Counted from the stretch's first letter, positions 1-8,067 are shown. The stretch: 64,000 bases of DNA from an uncultured Lentisphaerota bacterium (GCA_903921725.1 CAIXRA010000027.1:1-64000), one strand, 5' to 3'. A program made the numbers and translations. Notes: generated by a model from the letters alone, not told the origin.

Positions 1-281
1 ACGGGGCATCACACCATAGCCTGGGGCAGCGCCCCAGGAAAAAGAAGCCGTAAGGATTTCAACCCTGAAGGGGTTGCACAACGAATCCCTAACGGGCGGC
101 ATGCGGCGCAAAAGAACGTTCAACGCTCAACATTCAACGCTTTATGCAAGCCGCCCCAACGGGGCATCACACCATAGCCTGGGGCAGCGCCCCAGGAAAA
201 AGAAGCCGTAAGGATTTCAACCCTGAAGGGGTTGCACAACGAATCCCTAACGGGCGGCATGCGGCGCAAAAGAACGTTCAA
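1..281. repeat. Direct repeat (two 123-bp copies, period 158) of a palindrome-rich intergenic element
   Basis: Bases 1-123 recur identically at 159-281, separated by a 35-bp spacer that carries a degenerate CAACGCTCAACATTCAACGC run. Each copy contains a perfect hairpin, CCTGGGGC-AGC-GCCCCAGG, and the spacer side contributes a GCCCC/GGGGC stem. No gene is supported here; open frames across it are chance. The first copy may begin before the window. The element resembles the hairpin-rich block at 54498-54577. Confidence 0.9.
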
Positions 282-293
282 GGTGGCTGCCGG

Positions 294-346
294 ACGGGAG
301 GGCGGCCATCTTGGCCGGCAATGGGATGCCGGGCGTCCCGCCCGGC
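294..346. repeat. 53-54 bp GC-rich repeat, copy 1 (copy 2 lies in the rsm22 coding region)
   Basis: This block, upstream of the rsm22 start, is nearly identical to 1141-1194 inside that gene; both begin ACGGGAG and end GCCGGGCGTCCCGCCCGGC. Each copy holds small hairpins. One copy lies in the leader and one is translated, so the repeat tolerates insertion in coding sequence. Confidence 0.8.
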
Positions 347-405
347 GCATGCGGCCCGGCGTTCCCTGTGTACAGTATGGGACAACGCGGAGACCGCACA
401 CGCCC

Positions 406-1722
406 ATGAACCAGCCGCCACCGGAAAAAAACAACGCCCCGGCAATCTGCGACACCGCCTTCCCTCTGTGGTGGGAGGGACTGCTGCTCGGTGCGCTGGG
501 GCTCGACCGCGCGGGAACCACCGCCCCTGCATTCCTTGATGCGCTCCGTTTCTTCAACACACAATGGGTTGGGGGAGAAGGGGTTGATTACACCGACCGG
601 CGCGCGGATCTCCGCGCCTACGCCTGCTTCTACATGCCGGCCAACATGCCGAAGCTCTGGATGATGCTCGACCGCACCCCCGGACTCGCCGCCGCGCTCG
701 GCGCCAAACCCTGGCGCATCCGCGAGATCGGCTGCGGCCCCGGCACCTTCCTCTGGGCGGCCCTGCTGTGGCTCGAACAGCGGGCTCCGGACGCGCTCCG
801 GAACCTCACCGGCATCACCGGCGTCGACCGGCACCCCGGCTTCCTCACCATCGCCCGGCGCATCGCCGCCGCCGTCACGTCGCGCCCCGCCTTCCGCCAC
901 ATCCGCGCCGAGTTCATCGAGGCCGACTGGCACGACGCGCCGCCCGCCGCGGACGAGTTCGCCATTTTCGGGAACGTGCTCAACGAGGCGACGGCCGAGG
1001 AAGCCGCGCGCATCGCCGCGCTCCCCGCCGCCGCCATCGCCGTTATCGAGCCGGGGACGCTCAAGACGTTCCACCGCCTGCTGCCGCTCCGCGACGCGCT
1101 CGCCAAGGCCGGACGCCCCGTGATTTTCCCCTGTCCCCCCACGGGAGAGCGGGCATCCTGCCCGGCGCACGGGACGCCGGGCGTCCCGCCCGGCACCATG
1201 TGCTCACCGCCACACCGTCACACTGACACACCGCCACACCAGTTCCCGCCTTCACTGCCGCCCTGCCCCATGCCCGCGGACAACTGGTGCCATTTCGCCG
1301 TCAACCGCTTCCGCCTGCCGCTGGTGCAGAGCATGGCCGCCAAGGCCGGACGCCTCAACCCGCGCCACAATTTCTGCGGCTTCCTCTTCGGCAAGCCCGG
1401 AGTGACGCCAGCCGCAGGGCCCGCCGCCGGCGCGGTCTGCTGGCGCACCCTCTCGCACCTGCGCAAATCCAACCGCAGCGGCGTCCGCTGGCTCTGCAGC
1501 GGCGCATGCCTCCGGGAAATTGTCCTCGGCCGCCGCGACCGCAACGACGGCAACCGCGCGTTCCTCGACGCGGAATGGGGCGACCTCCTGGAAATCAGCC
1601 CCGGCCCCGGGCGCAACAACCCCGCCAAAACCGCCCGCCTCGCGGAAAGCGACACGGTGGCCGTCACTGATCCGACCGATCCGACCGATCGGTCCGATCG
1701 GCCCCATCATCCCGCCGGCTGA
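406..1722 (+). CDS. Rsm22-like small ribosomal subunit SAM-dependent methyltransferase, with in-frame repeat insertions
   Basis: Rsm22-family protein of 438 residues; the family acts on the small ribosomal subunit in mitochondria and bacteria. The SAM-binding motif GCGPGT is at residues 109-114, and the family segment IEPGTLKTFHRLLPLRDAL is near 214-232. Family cysteines are seen at about C243 (PCP), C287 (PCP), C295 (WCHF) and C324 (FCGF); related proteins use this set to bind an iron-sulfur cluster. Between C243 and C287, where relatives have only a few residues, about 40 residues are encoded by a GC-rich repeat (1141-1194) and a period-8 CACCGCCA/CACCGTCA run (1204-1241). The C-terminus is another repeat translated as TDPTDPTDRSD. 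I chose ATG 406 because upstream codons lie in repeats. Confidence 0.85.
   Translation: MNQPPPEKNNAPAICDTAFPLWWEGLLLGALGLDRAGTTAPAFLDALRFFNTQWVGGEGVDYTDRRADLRAYACFYMPANMPKLWMMLDRTPGLAAALGAKPWRIREIGCGPGTFLWAALLWLEQRAPDALRNLTGITGVDRHPGFLTIARRIAAAVTSRPAFRHIRAEFIEADWHDAPPAADEFAIFGNVLNEATAEEAARIAALPAAAIAVIEPGTLKTFHRLLPLRDALAKAGRPVIFPCPPTGERASCPAHGTPGVPPGTMCSPPHRHTDTPPHQFPPSLPPCPMPADNWCHFAVNRFRLPLVQSMAAKAGRLNPRHNFCGFLFGKPGVTPAAGPAAGAVCWRTLSHLRKSNRSGVRWLCSGACLREIVLGRRDRNDGNRAFLDAEWGDLLEISPGPGRNNPAKTARLAESDTVAVTDPTDPTDRSDRPHHPAG
1204..1241. repeat. Period-8 degenerate repeat (CACCGCCA/CACCGTCA) within rsm22
   Basis: The run reads as successive CACCGCCA, CACCGTCA, CACTGACA and CACCGCCA units. The same unit type recurs at 6002-6038, 6121-6160, 12341-12375 and 39443-39480. 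It is translated here as a His/Pro/Thr-rich stretch. Confidence 0.85.
1669..1702. repeat. Period-9 repeat (GATCCGACC) at the 3' end of rsm22
   Basis: The units GATCCGACC, GATCCGACC, GATCGGTCC and GATCGG follow each other directly and encode the Asp/Pro/Thr tail of the methyltransferase. The 3' half is partly the inverse of the 5' half, so the run could fold into a hairpin in the mRNA. Confidence 0.75.
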
Positions 1723-1760
1723 CTCCGCAATTCCGCACGAACAACAAAGGCGCCGTTGCC

Positions 1761-2204
1761 ATGTCCATCAACTTCCAATTCAACGTCAAGCGCAAGTTCA
1801 CCGTCAACGGCGTCGAGTACGGCTCGCTGGAGGAGATGCCGCCGGAACTCCGCGCCGCCGTCGAGAAGGCCGCCGCCGGGAAAACCGGCGTGACATTCTC
1901 CGCCGCCGCCTGTGCTTCCGTGCAGAAAACCGGAGGCGGCGCCAAAATCACCGTTAACGGCCGGACATACGACGGCGTCGAAGCCATGCCCGAAGAGGAC
2001 CGGAAGCTGTACGAGCAGGCGATGGGCGCCGTCCATGCGGAGTCCGCACCCGCCCTGCCGTCCCAGCCCGCGCACGCGCCGCTGCTCCGCGAAAAACCGC
2101 GCGACGACCGCAAGCCGCTCAACCGGAAAGGCTGCGGATTCTTCCTGTTCGCGCTCGGCAGCGCCGGCCTGCTGGCCTGGCTTGCCGCGACCCGTGGAGG
2201 ATGA
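1761..2204 (+). CDS. Hypothetical protein with a duplicated motif and a C-terminal membrane anchor
   Basis: 147 residues of no family I recognise. The N-terminal half contains two copies of a motif of about 25 residues: FTVNGVEYGSLEEMPPELR near 14-32 and ITVNGRTYDGVEAMPEEDR near 64-82, each followed by a helix ending in an A-rich stretch. Residues about 119-142 form one hydrophobic segment (FFLFALGSAGLLAWLAA) preceded by basic residues, so the soluble repeats probably sit in the cytoplasm or are tail-anchored. The gene starts 38 bases after the methyltransferase and may be cotranscribed. GCGGAGTCCGC occurs at 2037-2047. Confidence 0.7.
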   Translation: MSINFQFNVKRKFTVNGVEYGSLEEMPPELRAAVEKAAAGKTGVTFSAAACASVQKTGGGAKITVNGRTYDGVEAMPEEDRKLYEQAMGAVHAESAPALPSQPAHAPLLREKPRDDRKPLNRKGCGFFLFALGSAGLLAWLAATRGG

Positions 2205-2294
2205 CCACAAGGGCACGCCGGAAGACAGAACCGTCGCGACCGGCCGTTTTTCACCCGCTTCGTGTTCTTCATGCCTTCTTGGCGAATAGTCACC

Positions 2295-3329
2295 TCACAC
2301 CAGCAGCATGCAGTCGCCGTAGCTGAAGAAGCGGAGGCGTTCGCGGATGGCCAGCGCGTAGGCGGCCTGTACGTTTTCCAGCGTGCTGAAACTGCTGACC
2401 AGCATCAGCAGCGTGGACTGCGGTAGGTGGAAATTGGTCAGCAGGCAGTCCGTGACCTGCGGCGTCTTCGGCGGGCGCAGAAAGATGCGGGTCCGGCCCG
2501 TGCCAGGCACGACCGTTCCCGTTGCGGAGTCCGCGCAGGTTTCCAGCACGCGCACGCTGGTGGTGCCGATGGCGATCACGCGGCCGCCGGCGGCGCGCGC
2601 GCCGTTGATCGCCGCCGCCGCCTCGGGCGTCAGCTCGTAGGCCTCCGCGTGCATGACATGATCCTCAATCTTGTCAGCCTTCACCGGACGGAAGGTGCCC
2701 GGGCCGACATGCAGCGTCACCCGCGCCAGCACCGCGCCCTTCGCTTCGCACGCCGCGAGGATCTCCGGGGTGAAATGCAGTCCGGCCGTCGGCGCCGCCA
2801 CGGCGCCCGGCTTCCGCGCATAGACCGTCTGGTACCACTGGAGGTCGTTGGTGCCCGCCTCGCGTTCGATGTACGGCGGCAGCGGGATCTTCCCCGCGCA
2901 CTCCAGCAGCGCCAGGACGTCGGCGGCACCGAAATCCAGCAGCACCAGCCCATCGTCCGGCTCCCGGCCCGCCACGGTCACGGACACACCGTCCAGGCCG
3001 TCCAGCGGCACCTGTTCGCCGATGCGCAGTTTTCCGCCCGGCCGCGCGAGGCTGCGCCAGAGCCCCGGACGCTCCTCCTCGACCAGCAAAAACTCCACGC
3101 GCCCGCCGCTGGCCCGGTGCCCGAACAGCCGCGCGGGGATCACCTTGGTGTCGTTCAGCACCAGGCAGTCGCCGGCACGCACGAATTCGGGAAACTCGCG
3201 GAACATGCGCAGTCCGCAGCGCCCCGTCGCGCGCTCCATCACCAGCATGCGCGATGACGCGCGCTCCGGCAACGGTTCCTGCGCGATCAGCTCCGGCGGC
3301 AGTTCATAATTGAAGTCTGAAACTCGCAT
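2295..3329 (-). CDS. queA: S-adenosylmethionine:tRNA ribosyltransferase-isomerase
   Basis: QueA adds the ribosyl moiety of SAM to preQ1-modified tRNA and makes epoxyqueuosine, late in queuosine synthesis. The 344-residue protein begins MRVSDFNYELPPELIAQEPL and has family landmarks LVLNDTKVIPARL, PTAGLHFTPE, LHVGPGTFRPV, GTTSVR and TNFHLPQSTL. An upstream in-frame extension of 63 codons is read through a palindromic repeat, so ATG 3329 is preferred; a weak AGGA lies before it. Transcription probably comes from the smpB side, with the repeat in the leader. queE, an earlier step, lies at 25729-26367. Confidence 0.96.
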   Translation of the reverse strand: MRVSDFNYELPPELIAQEPLPERASSRMLVMERATGRCGLRMFREFPEFVRAGDCLVLNDTKVIPARLFGHRASGGRVEFLLVEEERPGLWRSLARPGGKLRIGEQVPLDGLDGVSVTVAGREPDDGLVLLDFGAADVLALLECAGKIPLPPYIEREAGTNDLQWYQTVYARKPGAVAAPTAGLHFTPEILAACEAKGAVLARVTLHVGPGTFRPVKADKIEDHVMHAEAYELTPEAAAAINGARAAGGRVIAIGTTSVRVLETCADSATGTVVPGTGRTRIFLRPPKTPQVTDCLLTNFHLPQSTLLMLVSSFSTLENVQAAYALAIRERLRFFSYGDCMLLV

Positions 3330-3345
3330 ATTTCGTTCCTGTCGG

Positions 3346-3560
3346 AGGATGCCGTCCTCGCATCCCCCGAACCCCCTGGAGGGTGCCAGAGGCACGGTTT
3401 CATTTAACACCAAACGTTGCGGAATTCGCGGACGGACAACGCCAGAGACTGGTATGACGGCCAGCACGTCCGCGAACTCCGCAACACTGCGATTAAAAGC
3501 AACCCGTGGCAGTGCCACTCTCCAGAGGGGTTCGGGGAGAGGTGAGAACGTCCTCTCCCC
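3346..3560. repeat. Palindromic element of about 215 bp, copy A (between smpB and queA)
   Basis: Two imperfect arms are inverted copies of each other. The left arm runs CCCCCGAACCCCCTGGAG, then GGCACGGTTT, then GTTGCGGAATTCGCGGACG near 3415-3433; the right arm runs CGTCCGCGAACTCCGCAAC, then AAAAGCAACCCGTG, then CCAGAGGGGTTCGGGGAGAG. The centre is a short unrelated stretch around 3440-3465. A second copy with the same layout lies inside hypF at 38904-39107. In the queA transcript this would form a long hairpin just before the ribosome-binding region. Confidence 0.85.
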
Positions 3561-3573
3561 GATGTGCGGAAAT

Positions 3574-4014
3574 TCACCCCCGGAGGGCGCGGCGCAGTTC
3601 CTTGTCCTGGTCTTTTTTCTTGAGGGTTTCGCGCTTGTCGTGGACGTTCTTGCCCTTGCAGAGGCCGAGTTCGACCTTGATCCGGCCCTTGGTCAGGTGG
3701 AACGCCAGCGGCACGAGCGTCATCCCCTTCGCCTGCGTCGCCTTGGCGATGCGCACGATTTCGGAGCGGTGGACCAGCAGCTTGCGGGAGCGCTTCGGCT
3801 CGTGGTTCATCCGGTTGCCCTGGGCGTACGGCGCGATGTGTGCGTTGTGCAGCCAGAGTTCGCCTTTGTCCACGGAGGCGTAGGAATCCTGGAGCGAGAC
3901 GTCCTTCGCCCGGCACGACTTCACCTCCGTGCCGCCCAGCACGATGCCGGCCTCCAGCCGCTCCTCGACATAGTAATCGTGGAACGCCTTCTTGTTTTGT
4001 GCGATGACACTCAT
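3574..4014 (-). CDS. smpB: SsrA-binding protein SmpB
   Basis: SmpB binds tmRNA and brings it to stalled ribosomes for trans-translation. The 146-residue length is close to the family norm. Visible family features are NKKAFHDYYVEERLEAGIVL, GTEVKSCRA, SLQDSYA, the HNAHIAPY segment, PKRSRKLL, and a basic C-terminal tail (KRETLKKKDQDKELRRALRG) of the kind that enters the mRNA channel. It is followed on the same strand by queA, with a palindromic element between. No tmRNA gene is visible in the window. Confidence 0.97.
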   Translation of the reverse strand: MSVIAQNKKAFHDYYVEERLEAGIVLGGTEVKSCRAKDVSLQDSYASVDKGELWLHNAHIAPYAQGNRMNHEPKRSRKLLVHRSEIVRIAKATQAKGMTLVPLAFHLTKGRIKVELGLCKGKNVHDKRETLKKKDQDKELRRALRG

Positions 4015-4026
4015 GCTGGTAACGTA

Positions 4027-4198
4027 GTGCTTATCCGTGAATTAAAAATACCGTCTGCTGCCAATCATTTTGAGCCGATTTTTTCGATATGAAGGAGGAG
4101 CATGTCGGGAGATGTAACGACTGAACATTGGAAAAAGCGGCCCAAAAGGATGACAGCCCTCCGGGTCGCGGCGGCATTTTTAATTCACGGATAAGCAC
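4027..4198. repeat. 172-bp element bounded by perfect 23-bp inverted repeats
   Basis: GTGCTTATCCGTGAATTAAA and the three next bases (4027-4049) are repeated exactly in inverse orientation at 4176-4198. The interior has no convincing gene and is less GC-rich than its surroundings at the ends. The arrangement resembles a miniature inverted-repeat element or a large foldback structure; flanking target duplications are not obvious. It occupies most of the gap upstream of smpB. Confidence 0.75.
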
Positions 4199-4238
4199 TT
4201 GCTTCCCTTTGCGCCGTTGCGTACTCCTGCAACAAACA

Positions 4239-4276
4239 GAAACGCCATCCCGCCGCGCTGGACGGAATGGCGTTTC
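4239..4276 (-). terminator. Hairpin terminator of the 85-residue protein gene
   Basis: GAAACGCCAT and ATGGCGTTTC form a perfect 10-bp stem around an 18-base GC-rich loop, 30 bases past the stop of the leftward gene at 4306. The trailing sequence on the minus strand (TGTTTGTTGC) is only moderately U-rich, so efficiency is uncertain. Confidence 0.6.
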
Positions 4277-4305
4277 AAGTTCGGCGGCCGCCGGGGCCGG
4301 AAAAA

Positions 4306-4563
4306 TCAATTGTCCTGCTTCAGCGCCTCCAGCTCCTTCTCCAGCTCGCGGATCAGCTCGCGCTTGAACACGCGTTTCGCCTTCGCAAGGGCCGCCTCGA
4401 TGTCCCCGAACAGGATCGGATCAATCGCCGCCCAGAATTTCGGGTTGATGAACTGGGGGGTTTCCAGCAGCAAAATTTCCGCCTTTTTTCGGTCTTCCTT
4501 GACCGTGAGGCGGGCCTTCTGCATCTTGTCTTTCTGCGCCTTGGAAAGAACTCGCTTCGCCAT
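4306..4563 (-). CDS. Small charged hypothetical protein
   Basis: 85 residues, MAKRVLSKAQKDKMQKARLT onwards, with many Lys and Glu and no hydrophobic segment. The C-terminal third (DIEAALAKAKRVFKRELIRE) is predicted helical and could form a coiled coil. I do not recognise a family. The start at 4563 is chosen because GGAGGT lies seven bases upstream of this ATG; ten extra codons are open before it. Its hairpin terminator follows. Confidence 0.7.
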   Translation of the reverse strand: MAKRVLSKAQKDKMQKARLTVKEDRKKAEILLLETPQFINPKFWAAIDPILFGDIEAALAKAKRVFKRELIRELEKELEALKQDN

Positions 4564-4778
4564 GGTCGTGACCTCCAGTATGATGGATTTCATCTCGCGC
4601 CCCGTGCTGCCTTAATCCTTGCATGTCCACTATACCGCCAGAAAAAAAACCCGCCAACCGGCATTATGTTGTCGGCACGCAACCGGTTGCTCTTCGGGCT
4701 GCATGGCGCGGAACACGGCCGCCGCCCACCCCGCCCAAAGATGAACCGGTTGCGTTGGAAATTGCGGAGTCCGTTGGC

Positions 4779-7700
4779 ATGACGCTGAAATTGGAATTCT
4801 GGGGCTGGGACAAGCCGGTGCTGGAGCTGGCGGTGGCGACGCTTGCCGCACGCGGCTCCGCGGCCGTCGGCACTCCTCTCGACCTCAGCCGCCTGCTCGT
4901 CGTCGTGCCGACACGCCAGGCAGGCCGCCGCCTCCGCGAACGCCTCGCCGCATGCGCCGCTGAACACGGCTCCGGCGTCTTCCCCCCGCGCATCCTCCAG
5001 CCCGACGGCCTGCTGAAAAACGCCGCGCCCGACCGCCAGCCGCCCGCCGCCCCGGCGGAGGAGATGCTGATGGCGTTCGTGGACGTCCTGCGCGGTCGTG
5101 ACCCGGCGGAGTTCCCGAACCTTCTCCCCGAACCGGCCCGCGGCGCGCCGCTGGATTTCCGCCGCGCACTCGACATCGCGGAGAAACTGTGCGAACTGCG
5201 CAAGATTCTCGGTGACCGGGGGCTGCTCTTCCGTGACGTGCCGGATCTGCTGGCGGAACGGCTGGAGGGCGACATCGAACGCTGCGAGCCGGAGCGCTGG
5301 GAGGATCTCGCGCGGATTGAAGAACTTTACCTGGAACGCCTTGCGGCTTCCGGACTGGCCGATCCCAACGCCGCCCGCCGCGCGGCGGCGGACAATCCGG
5401 AACTGCCGGAGGACGCGGAGGAGATCCTCGTGCTGGCCGTGCCCGATCCCACGCCGCTGGCCGTGGACGCGCTGGCAAAACTCGCGGAGCGCGGCGTGCC
5501 GGTCACGGTCTGCGTGCATGCGCCGCCGGAACTGCACGAACAGTTCGACGAATGGGGCCGGCCCCTGGCCAAGTTCTGGCTGAACCGGCAGGTGGAGATC
5601 GCGGACGACGAAATCCGACTCGCCGGCCTGCCCGCCGACGCCGCGCGCGAGGTCGCGGAGTGGATCGGCCGCCTCGACGCCGCGCCCGCGGACATCGCGG
5701 TCGGCGCGCCGGACGAAACCCTCATCCCGCACCTGCACCGCCTGCTGGCCGACGGCGGGCTCGAGCTGTTCGACCCGGCGGGCAGGCCGCTGGCCGCACA
5801 CTCGGCGGCACAGCTGACGGCGACGCTGGCCGACCTGCGGGTCAACGGCCGCTTCACCGCCCTCTCAACCCTGCTCCGGCATCCGGACGTCCAGCGCCAC
5901 CTGCGCGCCAGGCTCGGAGAATTCGACCTCGAAACCCTGCTCACCGCCGCCGACACGTTCCAAAACGAACACCTCCCCGAAACCCTGCATGACTGCATGC
6001 AGCGGTGTGACGGTGTGACGGTGTGGCAGTGTGACGGTAAAACAACCGGACAATCGGATGCCGGGATCGCAAGAGCTGCAAATGCCGCAAACGGCAGCCG
6101 TCCACCTGTTTCCGCGGCTTCCACCGCCACACCGCCACACTGTCACACCGCCACACTGTTCTTTGCCGCGGCGGCGGAGATTGCGCGGCTGGTGGAGAAG
6201 GCCGGGGAGGATCTGCGGGGGCTGGCCGGCGTTTTGCAGGAGATCTACGCCACGCGGCCGCTGCAGCCGGGCACGGAATCGGGCAACGATTTCGCGGAGG
6301 CGGCGGGCGGGCTCATGGAGCGCCTCGCCGTGCTGGACGGTCCGGTGGCGGCCGCCGCCTGCACGGACGGCCCGGAGCGTCTGGAACTGCTGCGGCGCGC
6401 CATGCTCGGCGCGCGCTACTACGCCGATCCCGAGCCGATGGACGCCGTCGAGGCGCAGGGCTGGCTGGAGCTGCCGTGGAACGACGCGCCGCACCTGGCC
6501 CTCACCGGTTTCAACGAGGGGTTCGTCCCGGATTCCGTGACCGGCCACGCCTTCCTCCCGGACGCCGCGCGCGCCGCGCTCGGACTCCCGCACAACGAAC
6601 AGCGCTTCGTCCGCGACATCTACCTTCTTTCCGCCATGCTCGCCTGGCGCCGTGCCCGCGGCGGACGCGTGCTGGTGACGGCGTGCAAGACCGACGCGGA
6701 GAAGGAGCCGCTGCGCCCCTCGCGCCTGCTCTTCCTCTGCGAGGACAGCCGGCTCGCCGCCCGCGCCGAGCGCCTTTTTGGAAAACTGCCCGAGAACGCC
6801 GCCCCGCCGCCCCGCGAACTCGCCTGGAAACTGGCGCCGCGCCGGAAGGTGCCGTCAAGGATGCGCGTGACCGACTTCGGCGCCTTCCTCGCCTGCCCGT
6901 CCCACTTTTATCTCCAGCGCGTGCTCGGCATGTCCCCGCTGGACGACCGCAGCCTGGAGCTCGACCCCGCCGGGTTCGGCTCGCTCTGCCACGCGGTGCT
7001 GAAAGATTTCGCCGATGCGCCGCCGCGAATCCGCGACTCCGCCTCCGAGGAAGCCATCCGCCGCTTCACCGCCGACCGCGCCGATGAACGGCTCCGCGCG
7101 CAATACGGCGCGAACCTCCCGGCGACGCTGCTCTTCCAGCACGCCGCCCTGAAGATGCGGCTGGCGCATTTCGCACGGGTACAGGCGGCGCACCGGGCCG
7201 CCGGCTGGCGCATCGGACGCGCGGAGTTCGCCATCGAAGGGTTCGAGCTGGACGGCATGCCGGTCACCGGCCGGATTGACCGCTTGGACGTGCATGACGA
7301 CGGACGCGTGCTCGTGCTCGACTACAAGACCAGCGACCGCGCCGAAACGCCGGAGGAGGCGCACCTCGCCGCCTGCCGCGATCCCGGCGCCGTTGCGGAG
7401 TCCGCACTCGCCGACCACGACGGCAAGCCCGCGCGCTGGATCAATCTCCAGCTCCCGCTGTACCTGCTGGCGCTCCGGGAAGAATTCAGAACGCAGAACG
7501 CAGAACGCAGAACAGAAAACGCCGAATACGGATCGGGGGGCGCGCCGCTGCTGTGCGGCTATTTCAGCCTGCCGAAGGCGGTGACCGAAACCTGCGTCGC
7601 TACCTGGGCGCCGGAACCGGACCTTCTCGCCTCGGCGGAGCGCTGCGCGAAGGGCGTCATCGCCGCCGTGCGCGCCGGGACGTTCTGGCCGCCGGCCCGC

Positions 7701-7802
7701 GCCGCCTGGAACCCCGACCGCGACGACCTCGCCGCCGCCCTCATCCCCGAAGGCTTCGCCCCGGAGGAATGCTTCAAGGAAAAGAACCTGTCCCCGGAGT
7801 AG
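4779..7802 (+). CDS. addB: AddB-like helicase-nuclease subunit (PD-(D/E)XK nuclease), with in-frame repeat insertions
   Basis: 1007 residues with the layout of AddB subunits of bacterial double-strand-break resection complexes. The N-terminus has LLVVVPTRQAGRRLRERL, like the helicase-like AddB half, but no P-loop. The C-terminus has the nuclease core GRIDRLDV near 830 and VLDYKTSD near 846-853. FLACPSHFYLQRVLG near 705 resembles the first cysteine region of the AddB iron-sulfur site, but no matching CxxCx5C cluster is seen at the end. Period-8 repeats (6002-6038, 6121-6160) and a period-7 AGAACGC run (7486-7522) are translated in frame. ATG 4779 has GGAG about nine bases upstream; an open frame extends further left. 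Its partner is addA at 10185. Confidence 0.8.
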   Translation: MTLKLEFWGWDKPVLELAVATLAARGSAAVGTPLDLSRLLVVVPTRQAGRRLRERLAACAAEHGSGVFPPRILQPDGLLKNAAPDRQPPAAPAEEMLMAFVDVLRGRDPAEFPNLLPEPARGAPLDFRRALDIAEKLCELRKILGDRGLLFRDVPDLLAERLEGDIERCEPERWEDLARIEELYLERLAASGLADPNAARRAAADNPELPEDAEEILVLAVPDPTPLAVDALAKLAERGVPVTVCVHAPPELHEQFDEWGRPLAKFWLNRQVEIADDEIRLAGLPADAAREVAEWIGRLDAAPADIAVGAPDETLIPHLHRLLADGGLELFDPAGRPLAAHSAAQLTATLADLRVNGRFTALSTLLRHPDVQRHLRARLGEFDLETLLTAADTFQNEHLPETLHDCMQRCDGVTVWQCDGKTTGQSDAGIARAANAANGSRPPVSAASTATPPHCHTATLFFAAAAEIARLVEKAGEDLRGLAGVLQEIYATRPLQPGTESGNDFAEAAGGLMERLAVLDGPVAAAACTDGPERLELLRRAMLGARYYADPEPMDAVEAQGWLELPWNDAPHLALTGFNEGFVPDSVTGHAFLPDAARAALGLPHNEQRFVRDIYLLSAMLAWRRARGGRVLVTACKTDAEKEPLRPSRLLFLCEDSRLAARAERLFGKLPENAAPPPRELAWKLAPRRKVPSRMRVTDFGAFLACPSHFYLQRVLGMSPLDDRSLELDPAGFGSLCHAVLKDFADAPPRIRDSASEEAIRRFTADRADERLRAQYGANLPATLLFQHAALKMRLAHFARVQAAHRAAGWRIGRAEFAIEGFELDGMPVTGRIDRLDVHDDGRVLVLDYKTSDRAETPEEAHLAACRDPGAVAESALADHDGKPARWINLQLPLYLLALREEFRTQNAERRTENAEYGSGGAPLLCGYFSLPKAVTETCVATWAPEPDLLASAERCAKGVIAAVRAGTFWPPARAAWNPDRDDLAAALIPEGFAPEECFKEKNLSPE
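6002..6160. repeat. Period-8 repeats within addB, in both orientations
   Basis: 6002-6038 carries GTGTGACG units and 6121-6160 carries the complementary CACCGCCA/CACTGTCA units, so the two runs are roughly inverse to each other around a central stretch of about 80 bases. Together they encode about 53 residues (about 408-460 of AddB), including a His/Thr-rich part, where family members are expected to have a linker. Confidence 0.8.
7486..7522. repeat. Period-7 repeat (AGAACGC) within addB
   Basis: AGAACGC is repeated three to four times and then degenerates (AGAAC AGAAAACGCC). It encodes RTQNAERRTENAE between the nuclease-core strand INLQLPLYLLAL and the next conserved segment GYFSLPK, so it extends a surface loop. 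Confidence 0.85.
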
Positions 7803-7839
7803 GTTCCGAAGCGGGGATCGCAAACCCGGCGCGGCAAGT

Positions 7840-8014
7840 GGTAACAATTTGTTACCGGTTGAAATAAGGAACGAGCTCTGGTGATTTTCGGTCGTGGGAG
7901 ACATCATCCAGATGCCCACCCAGCAGCCGGACAACCAGGTAGCACGAATCGACGGAAAAGTACTGAAAAACCGCCTCCGCAAGGAGGGAAGCGAGTCGGT
8001 TACAAATTGTAACC
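7840..8014. repeat. Pair of related 17-bp palindromes bounding a 175-bp stretch
   Basis: GGTAACAATTTGTTACC at 7840-7856 and GGTTACAAATTGTAACC at 7998-8014 are each palindromic around one central base and differ from each other (as inverse copies) at two symmetric positions. They could be operator-like sites or the ends of a small mobile repeat. The region 7803-8239 holds these, the repeat at 8068-8180, and no gene that I can support. Confidence 0.6.
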
Positions 8015-8067
8015 AACTGAACGTGCCCGCCGGCGGCGCGGACATTCCGGCCGGCACGGCGACGGTT

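Noticed and set aside
232..405. Upstream in-frame extension of the Rsm22 methyltransferase
   Set aside because: It reads through the two upstream repeats; homology begins after ATG 406.
3330..3518. 63-codon N-terminal extension of QueA
   Set aside because: It is translated from the palindromic element, and the family N-terminus begins at 3329.
4031..4309. 92-codon leftward open frame between smpB and the 85-residue gene
   Set aside because: It spans the inverted-repeat element and the hairpin terminator, and has no ribosome-binding site or protein-like pattern.
6002..7522. Frameshift or assembly error explaining the odd stretches in AddB and AddA
   Set aside because: The frame is intact on both sides of every odd stretch, and the same units recur in unrelated genes and gaps, so isolated base errors do not explain them.
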